Shown in pieces: positions 17,332-25,962 of a stretch of DNA of 64,000 bases. Made by a program: the position numbers and the translations under genes. Source of the stretch: Bradyrhizobium quebecense. Its GTDB lineage: Bacteria; Pseudomonadota; Alphaproteobacteria; Rhizobiales; Xanthobacteraceae. The notes beneath the pieces were generated by a model, which saw only the letters and a program-made list of their open reading frames with translations, was not told where the DNA came from and searched no databases. Position 1 is the first letter of the stretch, and each line of letters starts with the position of its first letter. Location: the NCBI RefSeq assembly GCF_013373795.3, contig NZ_CP088022.1, forward strand, positions 186,001 to 250,000, read 5' to 3'.

Positions 17332-17589
17332 ATGATCGAGAGTTCTGGACGTGTCAAAGAGCCGTCTCATTTGCCGAAGCAGCTCGCGCACGAGACCGCT
17401 GTGGTCGGGCGACAACGGAAGCGCCTGGACGACGTAGACTATTGGCAGTCACGCGCGGAGCGGACGAGGCGACAGGCCTGCCGATATCGTGATCAAGCCA
17501 TCCGCGATCCTTTCATGAAGATTGCTGCCGGATATGACGAGCTTGCCCGATCGGCGCGCAATGTGCGCGACGGCACAGAGACGATATAA
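17332..17589 (+). CDS. Small charged helical protein of unknown function (85 aa)
   Basis: Starts MIESSGRVKEPSHLPKQLAH and is rich in Arg, Asp and Ala (LDDVDYWQSRAERTRRQACR, then DPFMKIAAGYDELARSARNV), probably a helical cytoplasmic protein. The pattern DDVDYWQSRAEx...RxxAxxxxD...R is common in small rhizobial proteins of unknown role. The ATG at 17332 fits the FixK box spacing; in-frame starts further upstream would run through the box. It ends 55 nt before the NRAMP-like gene. Confidence 0.6.
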   Translation: MIESSGRVKEPSHLPKQLAHETAVVGRQRKRLDDVDYWQSRAERTRRQACRYRDQAIRDPFMKIAAGYDELARSARNVRDGTETI

Positions 17590-17644
17590 GTCGATTACCG
17601 GAAACGCGGCGTATTCTGGAAATGACCGGAACACAGGAACTACT

Positions 17645-18988
17645 ATGGTTGAACCGATCGAGGCGCAGGTTGCCGGGTGCTTGGCCGATGCGCCTCGATG
17701 CGACGCGGATTTGCCCAGAAGATCCAATACTGTCTGGGCGCGCCTGAAGGACCATCCGCTATCGCGCCTTGGTCCAGGCCTTATCACCGGCGTGGCCGAT
17801 GACGATCCGAGCGGCATCGCCACCTACTCCCAGGCTGGCGCCCAGTTTGGGCTGAACATGCTCTGGACGATGCCGTTGGCATTTCCGCTAATGGCGGCGA
17901 TTCAGTCCATGTGCGGAAGGATCGGGCGGGTTACCGGCTTAGGCCTGGCCGCCAACATCAAGACGGCGTTTCCGCCCATTGTACTCAAGGGCGTCGTGCT
18001 GCTCCTGTTGATCGCAAACATCCTCAATATCGGAGCCGATGTCGCGGCCATGGGTGAAGTCGGCGAGTTCGTCACCGGCGTCGACCGGCACGCGATGGCT
18101 GTCGTCTTTGTCGTTGCGACGCTGCTGCTTCAGATATTGGTGCCGTATCACCGCTACGTCTTCTTCCTGAAGTGGCTGACGCTCTCGTTGCTGGCCTACG
18201 CCGCGGTGCTGTTCACGGTCCACGTCCCCTGGGGCGAAGTGGCGTTACGAAGCGTATGGCCGCAATTGCAGCTGAACTCGGACACGGCCGCCGTCGTCGT
18301 CGGCGTCTTCGGGACCACCATCAGTCCCTACCTTTTCTTCTGGCAGGCTTCCGAGGAGGTGGAGGACATGCTTGCGAACGGCGGCACTTCGCTGATGCAG
18401 GATCCCGCCAGCGCACCGAAAGAGTTGCAACGGATCCAATGGGACACCTGGAGCGGAATGTTCTATTCCGACATCACCGCCTATTTCATCATCCTGGCGA
18501 CCGCCGTTACGCTGCATGTGGCGGGAATCACCAACATCGAGACCGCGGCGCAGGCGGCCAGCGCGCTGCGGCCGCTCGCCGGAGATTTCGCCTTCATCCT
18601 CTTTGCCATTGGCATCATCGGCGTCGGCCTGATCGGCGTGCCGGTCCTCGCGGGCTCGGCGGCGTATGCGCTCGCCGAAGCCATGGGCTGGAAGGAAGGT
18701 CTCGAGAGAAAGGCACGAGACGCGCGCGGATTCTACGGCGTGATCGCGGTCAGCGTCATCGCCGGGTTGCTCATCCAATATTCTCCGATCAGTCCGATGA
18801 AGGCGCTGTTCTGGAGTGCCGTCATCAACGGGGTCGTCGCCGTGCCCCTGATGGTCGTGATCATCTTGCTCGCCTCCAAACCTTCGGTCATGGGTCCGCA
18901 CACCTCGGGCCGGTCGATCATCGTCCTCGGCTGGATTGCGACATTCGTGATGGGGCTGGCAGCCATTTTGATGTTCTTGCCAGGGTAG
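17645..18988 (+). CDS. NRAMP-family divalent metal transporter
   Basis: Inner-membrane proton-coupled metal importer, 447 residues with about 11 helices. The first helix has ITGVADDDPSGIATYSQAGA, where canonical NRAMP proteins have DPGN. The sixth-helix region reads GTTISPYLFFWQASEEVEDM rather than the usual MPHN-type site. These changes place it in a divergent NRAMP branch, so Mn or Fe should not be assumed; Mg or another metal is possible. The ATG at 17645 follows AGGAAC; the longer in-frame start at 17522 overlaps the previous gene. No FixK box directly precedes it. Confidence 0.8.
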   Translation: MVEPIEAQVAGCLADAPRCDADLPRRSNTVWARLKDHPLSRLGPGLITGVADDDPSGIATYSQAGAQFGLNMLWTMPLAFPLMAAIQSMCGRIGRVTGLGLAANIKTAFPPIVLKGVVLLLLIANILNIGADVAAMGEVGEFVTGVDRHAMAVVFVVATLLLQILVPYHRYVFFLKWLTLSLLAYAAVLFTVHVPWGEVALRSVWPQLQLNSDTAAVVVGVFGTTISPYLFFWQASEEVEDMLANGGTSLMQDPASAPKELQRIQWDTWSGMFYSDITAYFIILATAVTLHVAGITNIETAAQAASALRPLAGDFAFILFAIGIIGVGLIGVPVLAGSAAYALAEAMGWKEGLERKARDARGFYGVIAVSVIAGLLIQYSPISPMKALFWSAVINGVVAVPLMVVIILLASKPSVMGPHTSGRSIIVLGWIATFVMGLAAILMFLPG

Positions 18989-19100
18989 TCCGACGAGGCG
19001 CGCGAGCTAGTTAGCTTCTTTGGAGCGTCGAGCAGAAGTGCAAGCGAAGACCTCTCCGCTCGACGCACTCAAACGATGCGTAAGCGACGCAGCGTGCATC

Positions 19101-19132
19101 GCAGCCCGGCAGGATGTATCCTGCCAGGCTGC
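19101..19132. terminator. Long hairpin after the NRAMP-like gene
   Basis: GCAGCC-C-GGCAGGA, loop TGTA, TCCTGCC-A-GGCTGC: a 13-bp stem with one mismatch. No T-run follows on either strand, so it is a terminator-like or RNA-stabilising hairpin rather than a classic rho-independent site. The rest of 18989-19312 holds no supportable gene. Confidence 0.45.
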
Positions 19133-19312
19133 GTCATCGGCGTTCCCGAGGGCAGATCGGGCCGCTCAATGATCGGTGATCGCCGTCGCCTCCGATGCTC
19201 ATCGGAATGTCGAGTTTTCTTTTTAGGTGTCCAATGATCGTCAGCATCGCGGTAGCAATCGGATGAGCAGCGGGAGTGCGACGCTCTCCGAGCCGAACCG
19301 GGCGGCCAGCGC

Positions 19313-19597
19313 TCAGATATCGCCGAGTCTGCACCAGGCGAGGTCGATCAGCGTACCGATCCGCGTGGATTGGGCCTGTAATTGTTTACGGTTCTCCAGA
19401 TTTTCGATCTTTCCGATCACGATGGATGTTCGCGCATGAGTGATCTGAAGAGCGAAAACCGCCTCTTGTAGCGCCTCGCGCGCTTTATGCCGGTGAACAC
19501 TCCAAAGCTCAAACGGATCGATCGGCGCTGCTCGGCATGCCAGCGACGGCGCGGGGCGGTGACGCTTACGTCGATCGAGGTTCGCGATGTCCGGCAT
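19313..19597 (-). CDS. Hypothetical protein (94 aa)
   Basis: Begins MPDIANLDRRKRHRPAPSLA and continues as a helical, Ala/Gln-rich segment (HKAREALQEAVFALQITHAR, TSIVIGKIENLENRKQLQAQ). GGGAG lies 7 nt before the ATG at 19597. No family recognised, no signal peptide or membrane helix. It is divergent from the marR gene, with about 180 nt between them. Confidence 0.5.
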   Translation of the reverse strand: MPDIANLDRRKRHRPAPSLACRAAPIDPFELWSVHRHKAREALQEAVFALQITHARTSIVIGKIENLENRKQLQAQSTRIGTLIDLAWCRLGDI

Positions 19598-19732
19598 GGT
19601 GGTTCTCCCTTGGCGTGTGCTCGGTGTCGATGTCCTTTCGGGGGATATTGAGTGCACCGTCTTAATTGCTTGATCAATACGATTATCGGAATCCGGCAAA
19701 TTGCGGGAATTTCGTGATTAACCTTCCGAAAA

Positions 19733-19768
19733 CGGCATATGCCGATAAATTACCAGTATATGCATATA
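19733..19768 (+). promoter_or_regulatory. Twin palindromes in the marR promoter
   Basis: Two perfect 12-nt palindromes, CGGCATATGCCG (19733-19744) and TATATGCATATA (19757-19768), have centres 24 nt apart and share the core GCATAT. They end 13 nt before the marR start, a typical position for autoregulatory MarR operators. Confidence 0.5.
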
Positions 19769-19781
19769 ACGTAGGTGCTCA

Positions 19782-20261
19782 ATGAAGCAGGTTGTGTCGC
19801 CAATGCCCGAGGAACTAGCCGTGGTGGGTAGTTGCTGCGCTGCATTCAATGTTCGGAAGGCAAGCCGCGTGATCACCCGGCTTTACGCCGAGGCCTTCGC
19901 GCCGATCGGGGTGGAGCCAACGCAATTTATGCTGCTCGTTGCCTGTGCGCGGCAAGAGACTGTGACCATGGGAGCACTTGCGGGGAGGATGTCGATGGAC
20001 CCAAGCGCGCTTGCACGCAACATCACGATTCTTGAACGTCGCGGTCTGGTGAGGATCGCGCCCGGAGCGGACCGTCGCGTGCGCGACATCTCTATCTCCG
20101 CGAAAGGCAGGAAGACCTTGTCCCGCGCGCTACCACGCTGGAGGGAAGTACAGACGAGGCTGGCCGAACGATTCGGCGAAGACAGCTTCCGGTCAGCGGT
20201 CGAACTGATGAAGGGAATTGCGCGCGCGGGCGAGGCCCTGCTGGATCATCCGCTTTCGTAG
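19782..20261 (+). CDS. MarR family transcriptional regulator
   Basis: 159-residue winged-helix DNA-binding protein. The segment QFMLLVACARQETVTMGALA, then MSMDPSALARNITILERRGL and the wing with GADRRVRDISISAKGRK are typical of MarR. These proteins usually repress nearby catabolic or efflux genes and respond to aromatic ligands. The araC gene follows after 9 nt, so the two form an operon; the hydratase fragment downstream may be what is left of the regulated pathway. A start at residue 8 (MPEELAV) is also possible. Confidence 0.88.
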   Translation: MKQVVSPMPEELAVVGSCCAAFNVRKASRVITRLYAEAFAPIGVEPTQFMLLVACARQETVTMGALAGRMSMDPSALARNITILERRGLVRIAPGADRRVRDISISAKGRKTLSRALPRWREVQTRLAERFGEDSFRSAVELMKGIARAGEALLDHPLS

Positions 20262-20270
20262 GAGGTCACG

Positions 20271-21218
20271 ATGCCCGTCCGCTGGCTCGATCCGTCGCCG
20301 GTGCTGCGTGTCGAGCGTTTCAACAGTTTCGACGAATTCCGTCCCAACGATGTTATCGGCGGAATGAGGAGCACGCCGCTGGATTCCTCGCCCATCTCGG
20401 TCTCGCGGAGCATTCTGGCGCTCCCCGACTGCCTTCTCGTGCTGCAGCGATCATTCGCCAGGCGGATGGAGGGAGATCTCGGCGCAAATCGCGGGGTTGG
20501 GGTCGTCATCCCCCTGGCCTTTCACGCGACGATGAACGGAAACGCGGTCGGCGATTCTACGATCGGAGTCATCCGCGGCCGAGCACCCGTCGATGTCGTC
20601 GAACGACATGCAAATACCTACCTCATGCTGCGCTTCGGCTCCGACATGCGCAATCGCGGATGGGCCGACTTCGAGAGCGGAATCGAGCTGTTCTGGCTGA
20701 CACCGGCGAAGATGCTGGCGATACGATCGGCGATTCTGGACATGTTTTGCCTGGCGTCCAGCTGTAGGGAGCTCAGGGAGTTCGAACTGTTGAGCGGGCA
20801 GCTGCAGGAAACGCTTATAGCCGGGCTCGACAACGCTCTGGTCGAGGACAGCGTCAAGCGGGCACTGCCCGGCTCGTTCGACCGGCATCGGAAGCTGGTC
20901 GAGCACCTGGATGAACTGGTGGCCACGGTCGGAGAGGCCGACCTCTACAGCGCTAGTCTCGCGCAGACGCTCGGCGTTTCCGTTCGTACGCTCCAGACCG
21001 CCGTGCAGCACGTCTGTGGCGTTAGCCTGCATCAACATTTGCGGTCGAAACGCATGTGGTCGGTCCGCAAGCTCCTCGTCAAAGGCGGCCCGCTCCTTAC
21101 CGTGACCGCGGCGGCGCGGGCCAACGGCTTCTGGCATCTGAGCGATTTCGCGAGATGTTACGGCCGCGCATACGGCGAGATGCCGTCGGAGACTCTCGCG
21201 CGGGTGCGAGGGGCCTAG
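20271..21218 (+). CDS. AraC family transcriptional regulator
   Basis: 315-residue activator. The N-terminal half (about 1-200) is an AraC-type ligand-sensing domain. The C-terminal part carries two helix-turn-helix motifs (SLAQTLGVSVRTLQTAVQHV and TVTAAARANGFWHLSDFARC, ending YGRAYGEMPSETL). The HTH signature is FWHLSDFARCYGRAYGEMPS. The ribosome site AGGAGG lies 5 nt before the ATG. It is in an operon with marR. The downstream gene is only a 3' fragment, so its natural target may be lost. Confidence 0.88.
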   Translation: MPVRWLDPSPVLRVERFNSFDEFRPNDVIGGMRSTPLDSSPISVSRSILALPDCLLVLQRSFARRMEGDLGANRGVGVVIPLAFHATMNGNAVGDSTIGVIRGRAPVDVVERHANTYLMLRFGSDMRNRGWADFESGIELFWLTPAKMLAIRSAILDMFCLASSCRELREFELLSGQLQETLIAGLDNALVEDSVKRALPGSFDRHRKLVEHLDELVATVGEADLYSASLAQTLGVSVRTLQTAVQHVCGVSLHQHLRSKRMWSVRKLLVKGGPLLTVTAAARANGFWHLSDFARCYGRAYGEMPSETLARVRGA

Positions 21219-21223
21219 TTCGC

Positions 21224-21652
21224 GACAGCGTCGTATTCACACTTAGGTCAGCGCTCGACGCCGCGTATCCCGCCATCGAAGTGGTCGACACGCGTCTTGA
21301 GAATTGGAGGAATAGCGCTGCCTTGGCTCAGCTTGCGGATTTGCAGAGCCACGGCGCGTTACTGCTCGGACCAGCCTCGACAGTTAGCCTTCCCTCCGTC
21401 GATTTGAGGGGCGTCGAGGCGCATCTCTCCGTGGGGGACGAGATCAGCCGGCAAACGACGGGAGGCAATCCGGCAGGCGATATCTGGCGTCTGCTGCGCT
21501 GGCTCATTCGCCATTGTGCGGACCGAGGCGTGCCTCTTTCACCGGGCCACATCGTCACAACCGGCTCGTGCACCGGCATGGTCTTCGCAAAAGAACGCAC
21601 CAGCGCCCGTGCGCGCTTGGCGGATCTCGGCGAGGTTGCAGTCGACCTCTGA
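21224..21652 (+). pseudogene. 2-keto-4-pentenoate hydratase, 3' fragment
   Basis: The frame after the araC stop reads as the C-terminal half of the 2-keto-4-pentenoate hydratase / fumarylacetoacetase-related family: AAYPAIEVVDTRLENWR, GALLLGPASTVSLPSVDL, then LSPGHIVTTGSCTGMVFAKE and LADLGEVAVDL. About 110-120 N-terminal residues are missing and there is no credible start codon. The family hydrates the product of meta-cleavage of aromatic rings. The frame upstream overlaps araC in a shifted reading frame, so the gene was cut at or just after the araC end. Confidence 0.7.
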
Positions 21653-22021
21653 GAAACGATGCTTCCTTGGTCTGCATTACCCGGTTCAGTCAACTTTGGG
21701 CAGCCAACGGCTTCACCAAAATTGCGCGCGAGGAGATCTTCTGGCTCACAACACTCGTATCGCCTACCGGCGTTGATCATTCGCCGGTAAAAGCCGGACA
21801 TTGACCATGACTGAGATCAGGATCCTCAAGCACCAACGGCCTCCTTCGTGCGCAAGATTGGAGAAGATATCGCAGGTAGGGTTGGTGTGTGGAAAAGCGG
21901 TAGCGTTCCCCCGCTACCAATCGTACGATTTTGCACGCTAATCTACGATTTTCTGCGATTTCTTGCGCTCGGTGTTAGCGCCCGGACTTACCCAATTTCC
22001 TCCTGCCGCCACCTGGAAGCG
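21653..22021. other. Gene-free stretch with a hairpin and imperfect repeats
   Basis: No supportable gene. GGTAGCG-TTCCCC-CGCTACC (21899-21918) forms a 7-bp hairpin. Directly after it two imperfect copies of CGCTA...TC.TACGATTTT..TGC follow, about 27 nt apart. The stretch separates two truncated genes and may be a recombination scar. Confidence 0.35.
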
Positions 22022-22990
22022 CTATTCTCCTCGAGCGATTTCCTCGTCAATGGACGCTAGGCTCGGATAGTCGAGATACCCTTTATCCGACCCGCCATAG
22101 ATCCCGATCGGCTGTGGCGAGTTGTAGGGACCGCCGGCTCGTATCCGCGCCGGGAGGTCAGGATTGGCGAGAAAGAGGCGGCCGAACGCGACCGCGTCAG
22201 CCTCGCCGGAATTGACGATGTCGGCGGCACGCTCGGGGGTGATGCCGGCATTGACGATGAGCGGTCCGCGATAGTGCTCGCGGAAGATCGCCAGCATTCG
22301 TTCGTAATTCGGCGCTCCGGTCCACGCGTTGGTGTCCGCAAGGTGCAGACAGGCGAGCCCCGCGGTCTGTAGCCAGGGCGCGAGCCGACCATAGGTATCT
22401 TCCGGCTTCGGGTCCCGCGTGCTGTTGTAATCGGCGAAGGGCGACAGCCGCAGTCCTATCCGTGATCGCGGCACGACGTCGGAAATCGCCGCAACAATTT
22501 CGACGAGCAGTCTGGAGCGCGCTTCGATGCTTCCGCCATAGTCATCGGTTCGCAGATTGATCGTCGGTGAGAGAAACTGGTGAACCAGATAGCCGTTGGC
22601 GCCGTGAATCTCCACACCGTCAAACCCGGCGCGAACGGCGTTGGCCGCCGCCCGTCGAAATTCGCCCACGACGGCCTCAATCTCCGCGGTGGTCATCGCA
22701 CGCGACGACGTGGCCGCGACGCGCACATAGGCGCCGTTGGCAAGCAGTGCCCATACCTGCAGCCGATCCAGATCGTCATTTACGCCTGACGGTGACAGTG
22801 GTTGTCTGTTGGACAACAGACCGCGCGCGCTCGCGCGGCCGGCATGCCAGAGCTGCGCGATAATCCGGCCCCCTTGCTTGTGGATCCGCTCGACGACCGC
22901 TTTCCAGCCCTCGGTCTGCGCGTCGGTCCACAGGCCCGGCGTTCGATCAAAGGCGTTGGACATCGGTCCTACATTGATGCCCTCGCTGAC
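22022..22990 (-). pseudogene. Old yellow enzyme family NADH:flavin oxidoreductase, 5'-truncated
   Basis: About 320 residues of an FMN-dependent ene-reductase (NemA/XenA type): GLWTDAQTEGWKAVVERIHK, GRIIAQLWHAGRAS, the substrate-binding pair HGANGYLVHQFLSPTINLRTD and the FMN-phosphate site GEADAVAFGRLFLANPDLP. The family is about 360 residues long; here homology begins at VSEGINVGPMSNAF, so some 50-70 N-terminal residues, including the first FMN-contacting strands, are gone. The same frame runs upstream without a start into the stop codon of the sugar-binding protein gene. An ATG at 22963 could start a protein of 313 residues, but it would probably not fold as a normal enzyme. Confidence 0.75.
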
Positions 22991-23018
22991 TGTGCGCCGA
23001 GCCGCAATTTTCCACGAA

Positions 23019-23034
23019 GAGGCGACGCCGCCTC
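23019..23034 (-). terminator. Hairpin 3' of the first sugar-binding protein gene
   Basis: GAGGCG-ACGC-CGCCTC forms a 6-bp stem 16 nt beyond the stop of the binding-protein gene. No T-run. It lies exactly where homology to the truncated oxidoreductase begins. Confidence 0.4.
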
Positions 23035-23050
23035 CGGGCTGCGCACGCTG

Positions 23051-23983
23051 CTACTTCAGCATCGCCGCGACGTTGTCCTTTGTCACGACGTCGAGACCGG
23101 TGTGGATGATCTCCGGCACCTTCTGGCCCTTCTTGATGGCAAGCAGCGTATCCATCGCTTTCTCGCCCATCTCGAACGGACGCTGGCCGATCAGTGCGTT
23201 GACATAGCCCTCGTTCAGAAGTTCAAGCTGCATCTTGAGGGTATCGGCCACGACGAGCGTGAACTTGCCGGCGTCGAGGTCCTTCTTGCTCTTGCTGGCG
23301 AACGCCTTGAAGCCTTCCGGGGCGAACATCGGCCAGCCGCCGACCGGGATGATCGCCGCGAGATCGGGAACAGCGGTGCGCAGATCGGTCATCTGCTGAA
23401 CACCCAGCGCGGGGTCGTCGTTGCAGAACGTCGGCGATCCCCCCACTTCGGTCCACTTCGAGCCTTTGAGCGCTTCCCGGACGCCATCGACGCGTTCGGC
23501 CAGATTCTTCGCACCCGGCCCGCCGGAGACCATCGCGTACTTGCCGCCATCGGGCCGGAGCTTCAGCAACTGCTTGCCGAGCGCGACGCCGAACTCCTTG
23601 TTGTCGGTGCCGATATAGCCAATCCGCTTCGAGCCCGGCGCATCCGCGTCAAACGTGATGACGGGAATGCCGGCCGCATTTGCCGCCTCGATCGACTTGG
23701 TCATGGCCGCGACATCGGCCACCGAGATGGCCAGGCCGTCCACCTTCTGGGTGATGAAATCCTGGATGATCTGCGCTTGCGTCGCCGGCTCGTGCTCGAC
23801 GGGACCCTTGTAGATGCATTCGATGTTACCGAGTTCCTTGGCGCGCTTCTGGCAACCGTCGCGCGCGAAATCGAAGAACGGATTGTTCATCGCCTTGGGC
23901 ACGATCACGAATTTGTAGCTCTGGGCAAAGCCGGGCGTCGCCATCATGGCGAGGACCGCAGCGGCAAGAAGTGCCTTCTTCAT
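23051..23983 (-). CDS. Sugar-type ABC transporter substrate-binding protein
   Basis: Periplasmic binding protein of the ribose/galactose class (Peripla_BP_4), 310 residues. The signal peptide is MKKALLAAAVLAMMATPGFA, cut near AQS. Then FVIVPKAMNNPFFDFARDGC, VDGLAISVADVAAMTKSIEA and GIPVITFDADAPGSKRIGYI show the family fold. The ATG at 23983 gives a clean signal peptide; the start five codons earlier does not. It is the last gene of the unit porin-ATPase-permease-binding protein. Substrate not known; a hexose, pentose or polyol is likely. Confidence 0.9.
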   Translation of the reverse strand: MKKALLAAAVLAMMATPGFAQSYKFVIVPKAMNNPFFDFARDGCQKRAKELGNIECIYKGPVEHEPATQAQIIQDFITQKVDGLAISVADVAAMTKSIEAANAAGIPVITFDADAPGSKRIGYIGTDNKEFGVALGKQLLKLRPDGGKYAMVSGGPGAKNLAERVDGVREALKGSKWTEVGGSPTFCNDDPALGVQQMTDLRTAVPDLAAIIPVGGWPMFAPEGFKAFASKSKKDLDAGKFTLVVADTLKMQLELLNEGYVNALIGQRPFEMGEKAMDTLLAIKKGQKVPEIIHTGLDVVTKDNVAAMLK

Positions 23984-24075
23984 TGTTTCCCTCCACATTT
24001 TTTGTGCCTATCTCTTGAAATCAGCGGCTCCCGAAGGCGGATAGGCGGACATTATGATCCTCCGGGACGAACTCT

Positions 24076-25158
24076 TCAGGCCATGCGCGAGCGAAGACGA
24101 TCGACCAGCACCGCTGCGATGATGATCACGCCCACCAAGGTCTGCTGCCAGTAGGAGTTGATCTGCGCGAGCACGAGGCCGTTGCGGATCACCTCGAGCA
24201 GCACGCAGCCGACGATCGCCCCGAGCGGGCCGCCGGCGCCGCCGGCGAGATTGGCGCCGCCGATGACGGCGGCTGCAATCACGTTGAGCTCGTAGGACGT
24301 CGCCATGTTTGCCGGCGCCGATCCCAGCCAGCCCGAGATGATGATGCCCTGCAGACCCGCGGCGAGCGCGCAGATCACATAGATCTCGATCTTCACCCGT
24401 ACGACCGGAATGCCGGTCAGCGCGGCCGCCTTCTCGTTGCCGCCGACGGCAAAGACGTGGCGGCCGAAACCGGTGTGGTGGAGCACGATCGCCATCGCCA
24501 CCGCAAGAACCACGAGATAGATGAACGGCGCCGGCATGCCGAATACGACGCCGGATGTCAGCGCGTAGAGATAATCGGCTTCGGGGCCGCTGGGAAAGCT
24601 GCCGCGGCCGTTGGAGACGACGTAACCGAGGCCGCGCACGATCGACAGCATGCCGAGCGTGGTGACGAAAGGCGACAGCCCGAGCACTGCGATGCAGAAG
24701 CCATTGACGAGACCGACGATCAGCGCGACGCCGAGTCCTGCCAGGATTGAGACGAGCAGGATCAAGCCGGGCATATTTGCGATCACGGTTTTGCCGTCGT
24801 CGGCCAGATGCACGAACCACTCCGCGCCGGGCATGCCCGGCGTCGAGATTTGGGTCATGACCATTGAGGTGATCATCGCGGAAAAGCACATCACCGAGCC
24901 CACCGAGAGATCGATGCCGCCCGTGATGATGACGAAGGTCACGCCGAGCGTGGCGATGGCGATGAAGGAAAAGTTCTTCGCCACATTCTGCATATTGCCT
25001 TCGGTGAGGAAGTAGGGGCTGGCGAAGTTCATCACCACGAACAGCGCCACCAGCGCGAGCAGGACGTACCCGGTTTGCGAGGCAAACAAGCCGCTCTGCC
25101 ACCATTTGGTCTTGCCGACATTGGTGAAGGTGATGGGAGATTCCAGGGGCGTGGTCAT
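24076..25158 (-). CDS. Sugar ABC transporter permease (RbsC type)
   Basis: Inner-membrane subunit of 360 residues with about 8-10 helices. Hallmarks are the ITGGIDLSVGSVMCFSAMIT segment, NGFCIAVLGLSPFVTTLGML and the C-terminal GAIVGCVLLEVIRNGLVLAQ. The ATG overlaps the ATPase stop (TAATG), so the two are coupled. It works with the single-domain ATPase at 25158-25922 and the binding protein at 23051-23983. Confidence 0.92.
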   Translation of the reverse strand: MTTPLESPITFTNVGKTKWWQSGLFASQTGYVLLALVALFVVMNFASPYFLTEGNMQNVAKNFSFIAIATLGVTFVIITGGIDLSVGSVMCFSAMITSMVMTQISTPGMPGAEWFVHLADDGKTVIANMPGLILLVSILAGLGVALIVGLVNGFCIAVLGLSPFVTTLGMLSIVRGLGYVVSNGRGSFPSGPEADYLYALTSGVVFGMPAPFIYLVVLAVAMAIVLHHTGFGRHVFAVGGNEKAAALTGIPVVRVKIEIYVICALAAGLQGIIISGWLGSAPANMATSYELNVIAAAVIGGANLAGGAGGPLGAIVGCVLLEVIRNGLVLAQINSYWQQTLVGVIIIAAVLVDRLRSRMA

Positions 25159-25922
25159 TACGCAGCCTCTCTCGCTCCCGTGATGAGGGAGGTGACTTCC
25201 TCGGGGCTGGTGTCGCCGATCGCCTTGTCGGCACGTTTTTCGCCGCGGCGCATCACCACGACGCGGTCACAGACCGCGAACACGTCGGGCATGCGGTGCG
25301 AGATCAGCATTACCGCGACGCCCTGTTCCTTCAGGCGATGGATCAGGCTCAGCACCTGCTCGACCTGGCGGACCGAGATCGCGGCCGTCGGTTCGTCCAT
25401 CATCACGAGCTTGGCATTGGACAGCCGAGTCCGTGCGATCGCGACCGCCTGACGCTGGCCGCCCGACATCTGCTTAACGAGATCGTGCGGTCGGGTCTCC
25501 GAACGCAGCTCGCCGAACAGCTCCAGCGCACGGGCTGCCATCGCCTTGTGGTCGAGAAACGCGAACGGACCAAGCTTGCGCTTGAGCTCACGGCCGAGGA
25601 AGACATTGGCCGCTGCCGTGAGATTGTCGGCGAGCGCGAGGTCCTGATAGACCACTTCGATTCCGACCGTGCGGGCATCGATCGGCCGGGCGAAATGAAC
25701 CGGGTTGCCGTCAAAGCGGATCTCGCCGTGACTTGGCGGGAAGTTGCCGGCGATGATCTTGACGAGCGTCGACTTGCCGGCGCCGTTGTCTCCCATCAGG
25801 CCGACCACCTCGCCGGGAGAAACGCGCAGGTCGACGCCATGCAACGCGCGAATGGCGCCGAACTCCTTGCCGATGCCTTTCAGCTCCAGGACGGCCAGCC
25901 CGGCGTCGTGAGGGGTTACCAT
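25158..25922 (-). CDS. Sugar ABC transporter ATP-binding protein (single ATPase domain)
   Basis: 254-residue ATPase: Walker A GDNGAGKSTLVK, signature MSGGQRQAVAIAR, Walker B KLVMMDEPTAA and the switch His in LISHRMP. Sugar transporters of this class often have a double ATPase of about 500 residues; this one has a single domain, as in the FrcA type. The ATG at 25922 (MVTPHDAGLAVLELKG) is preferred to an upstream start that would enter the porin end. It overlaps the permease start. Confidence 0.92.
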   Translation of the reverse strand: MVTPHDAGLAVLELKGIGKEFGAIRALHGVDLRVSPGEVVGLMGDNGAGKSTLVKIIAGNFPPSHGEIRFDGNPVHFARPIDARTVGIEVVYQDLALADNLTAAANVFLGRELKRKLGPFAFLDHKAMAARALELFGELRSETRPHDLVKQMSGGQRQAVAIARTRLSNAKLVMMDEPTAAISVRQVEQVLSLIHRLKEQGVAVMLISHRMPDVFAVCDRVVVMRRGEKRADKAIGDTSPEEVTSLITGAREAA

Positions 25923-25962
25923 GGCTGGCCTCGCTCGGGCATGCTGGCAAACCCCCTCCGGC

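Noticed and set aside
19134..19334. 66-codon minus-strand frame
   Set aside because: No ribosome site, no recognisable sequence, and it overlaps the end of the better-supported 94-aa gene.
21899..22020. Hairpin plus repeated TACGATTTT as an integrase attachment site or tRNA remnant
   Set aside because: No tRNA fold, integrase gene or long direct repeat partner was found in the window, so only a repeat is recorded.
22802..24154. 450-codon plus-strand frame
   Set aside because: Lies antisense to the sugar-binding protein gene and the truncated oxidoreductase; no family features.
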